Positions 62,645 through 64,000 of a stretch of DNA of 64,000 nt are shown here, piece by piece; the first letter of the stretch is position 1, and each line of letters opens with the position of its first letter. The translations under genes and the position numbers were made by a program. Origin of the DNA: Acidobacteriaceae bacterium (GTDB taxonomy: Bacteria; Acidobacteriota; Terriglobia; Terriglobales; Acidobacteriaceae); contig CAHJWL010000002.1 in assembly GCA_903642235.1 (NCBI GenBank), positions 186,001 to 250,000 of the forward strand, given 5' to 3'. The notes beneath the pieces were generated by a model, which saw only the letters and a program-made list of their open reading frames with translations, made no database searches and was not told the origin of the DNA.

Positions 62645-64000
62645 TCAGCCAAAATCAGCGCTCCTTCCGGCCAGCACCGCATGTGATCGCTGCGGCGGTG
62701 ACGGCTGACGGCTCTCAAGCGGCCGGGCCTTGAGTGCCCAGCGCCAGGTAAGCCAGCACGGAGCAGAGAGCAGAAGGGTGCGGAAGATCACTGCCTCCAT
62801 CGTCTGCATCACCAGGTAAATGGAGAGAGCGGAGAGAATGACATACTGGCTGGTCCACGGGCCGCCACGGGTGACCGCGCGCCGCCACACCCAGCCGTAG
62901 CTGAAGCCCAGCACCGCCATGGCCGGCACGGCGAACCACCACAGCTCCACCCACAGGTCGGCAACGATGCCGGGAGCCGAGCCGGCCGCACCCACCCAGC
63001 CTAAGGCGTCGCCAAATCCCTCTCCGGTTCCGGCATTGTGCAGCAGCTCCGGAACGCCGAAGTCCTCGTATTTGGTCGGCCAGATGGCAGACGGAATCGG
63101 GCGCACCAGCACCTGCGCCAGATAGCGCCGCATCCAGAAGTAATGGTCGCGGCGTTCGGCCGAAAGCACTGTGCCCGAGCCGTAGATATATTCGTTGCCG
63201 GTGTCTGGTTTTTCAACGATATTGCTGACATCGGTCGTCACATCGAAGCTCGATCCCAGGTAGATGCTGCTGCGATTGGTGACCAGAAAGAGCACGAGCC
63301 AGCCCAGGCATCCGCCCAGCAGGGCCACCGCCAGCAGAGGCGGTCGCTTCTTCCGGTTGAAGTACCACCCCATCAGCACGACGAGCACAAAGGCGAAGGT
63401 GGGGCCGCGTCGCGCCATGAGCAGAGCCTGCGAGAGCCATGGTGTTCCGTAAAGGGCGATGACCGCCAGACTCCATGCCTTCGGCGCCCCCATCGACAGC
63501 GCGGAGACGGCAAGCAGGATGCCCGTCAGCAGCAGCAGGCTTCCGTCGCGCACATAGCCGCTGTCGTCCCAGCCGCCTGAGTAGGAGGCGCTGTAGGCGT
63601 TGACGAAGCCGCCAACATTCACGATGGTGATGCCCCAGCACAGCAGGCCGAGCGATCCGGCCAGCGCGCCCCCGACCAGCAGACGACGGGCAACCAGCGG
63701 CGATGTCGCCGTGAACGTCTCGCCTGCACGGCGCTGGATGCGCACACCGGCCGCCAGGCACGCCAGAACAAAGGCGAGCACACCCAGAACAAACAGCCGC
63801 TGGACGCTCAGCAGCTGATCTCCATCGAGATACTGTGCCAGCCCGCCGGTGCTCACCAGCTTCCACGGCATCCAGCCGTACAGGAACGCGAACATGGGCC
63901 CGATGAACAGGAGCGGATGGAACACATCGCGGCTGCCGTCGAGCGCGATCGCAGCGCCGCCCAGCGCTATGAGGATAGCGGCGCCGAGCAGGATCTCAAA
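62645..64000 (-). CDS. O-antigen polymerase-like membrane protein (5' end cut by window)
   Basis: The frame remains open to base 64000, where it encodes a further hydrophobic segment; the GTG at 63925 is internal rather than the start. At least 451 residues with about ten membrane helices and a periplasmic loop near IYGSGTVLSAERRDHYFW. FLYGWMPWK and ARRGPTFAFVLVVLMGWYFNRKKR resemble oligosaccharide repeat unit polymerases (Wzy/EpsG class), which share little sequence. It would link repeat units made by the downstream transferases. Confidence 0.7.
   Translation of the reverse strand, partial: FEILLGAAILIALGGAAIALDGSRDVFHPLLFIGPMFAFLYGWMPWKLVSTGGLAQYLDGDQLLSVQRLFVLGVLAFVLACLAAGVRIQRRAGETFTATSPLVARRLLVGGALAGSLGLLCWGITIVNVGGFVNAYSASYSGGWDDSGYVRDGSLLLLTGILLAVSALSMGAPKAWSLAVIALYGTPWLSQALLMARRGPTFAFVLVVLMGWYFNRKKRPPLLAVALLGGCLGWLVLFLVTNRSSIYLGSSFDVTTDVSNIVEKPDTGNEYIYGSGTVLSAERRDHYFWMRRYLAQVLVRPIPSAIWPTKYEDFGVPELLHNAGTGEGFGDALGWVGAAGSAPGIVADLWVELWWFAVPAMAVLGFSYGWVWRRAVTRGGPWTSQYVILSALSIYLVMQTMEAVIFRTLLLSAPCWLTWRWALKARPLESRQPSPPQRSHAVLAGRSADFG

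Noticed and set aside
1-64000. tRNA, rRNA, CRISPR arrays, insertion sequences or prophage genes
   Set aside because: I looked through the intergenic regions and gene products and saw no cloverleaf, regularly spaced repeats, transposase or phage protein.

Overview
The window is a GC-rich, gene-dense bacterial chromosome segment. The gene content points to an acidobacterium of the Terriglobia type. The strongest sign is the von Willebrand A-like secreted protein of the acidobacterial type (3394-4560). Bacilliredoxin, LolC/LolD, TolC and outer-membrane barrel genes show a diderm envelope. No rRNA, tRNA, CRISPR array, IS element or prophage was seen. Both ends cut a gene: modA on the left, and an O-antigen-polymerase-like gene on the right.

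Layout. 1-3.4 kb: modA 3' end, murB, a bacilliredoxin and proC. 3.4-10.7 kb: VWA protein, then a co-directional envelope set of an S55-type peptidase, a secreted beta-propeller protein and LolC/LolD. 11-21.6 kb: a protein quality-control block of clpC, trigger factor, clpP, clpX and lon, with YtxH and aldose-epimerase-like genes inside it. 21.7-24.8 kb, minus strand: nuoI, a receiver-like gene, a SAM-type riboswitch, a threonine-synthase-like gene, a MoaD/ThiS-like sulfur carrier and a 48-residue membrane peptide. 24.8-34.8 kb: a molybdopterin-fold protein, an MscS channel, a UbiD-family decarboxylase, an HGSNAT-like membrane protein, a DedA-rhodanese fusion and an EmrA/TolC pair. 35-39 kb: pentose genes (xylB, a Gfo/Idh/MocA oxidoreductase, araD). 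39-45 kb: argJ, aceE and an E1-alpha-like protein without thiamine-diphosphate ligands. 45-52.5 kb: a Wzi-like protein, then rimM, trmD, rplS, rnhB, a PIG-L deacetylase and pdxH. 52.6-64 kb: a class D sortase with its LPxTA-type substrate, a large secreted protein with Ig-like repeats, and a minus-strand exopolysaccharide cluster (polymerase, three glycosyltransferases, WcaF-like acetyltransferase, WecA-like initiating transferase).

Three units stand out. First, a SAM-type riboswitch precedes a threonine synthase homologue whose stop codon overlaps the start of a ubiquitin-like sulfur carrier gene. This suggests homocysteine (methionine) synthesis from O-phosphohomoserine with protein-bound sulfur, rather than threonine synthesis. 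Second, a class D sortase lies 3 bases after a secreted protein ending in an LPHTA sorting signal, in a diderm, next to an exopolysaccharide locus. Third, a pyruvate dehydrogenase E1 gene is followed by a degenerate E1-alpha-like pseudoenzyme. All functions are inferred by reading the sequence; no database search was possible.
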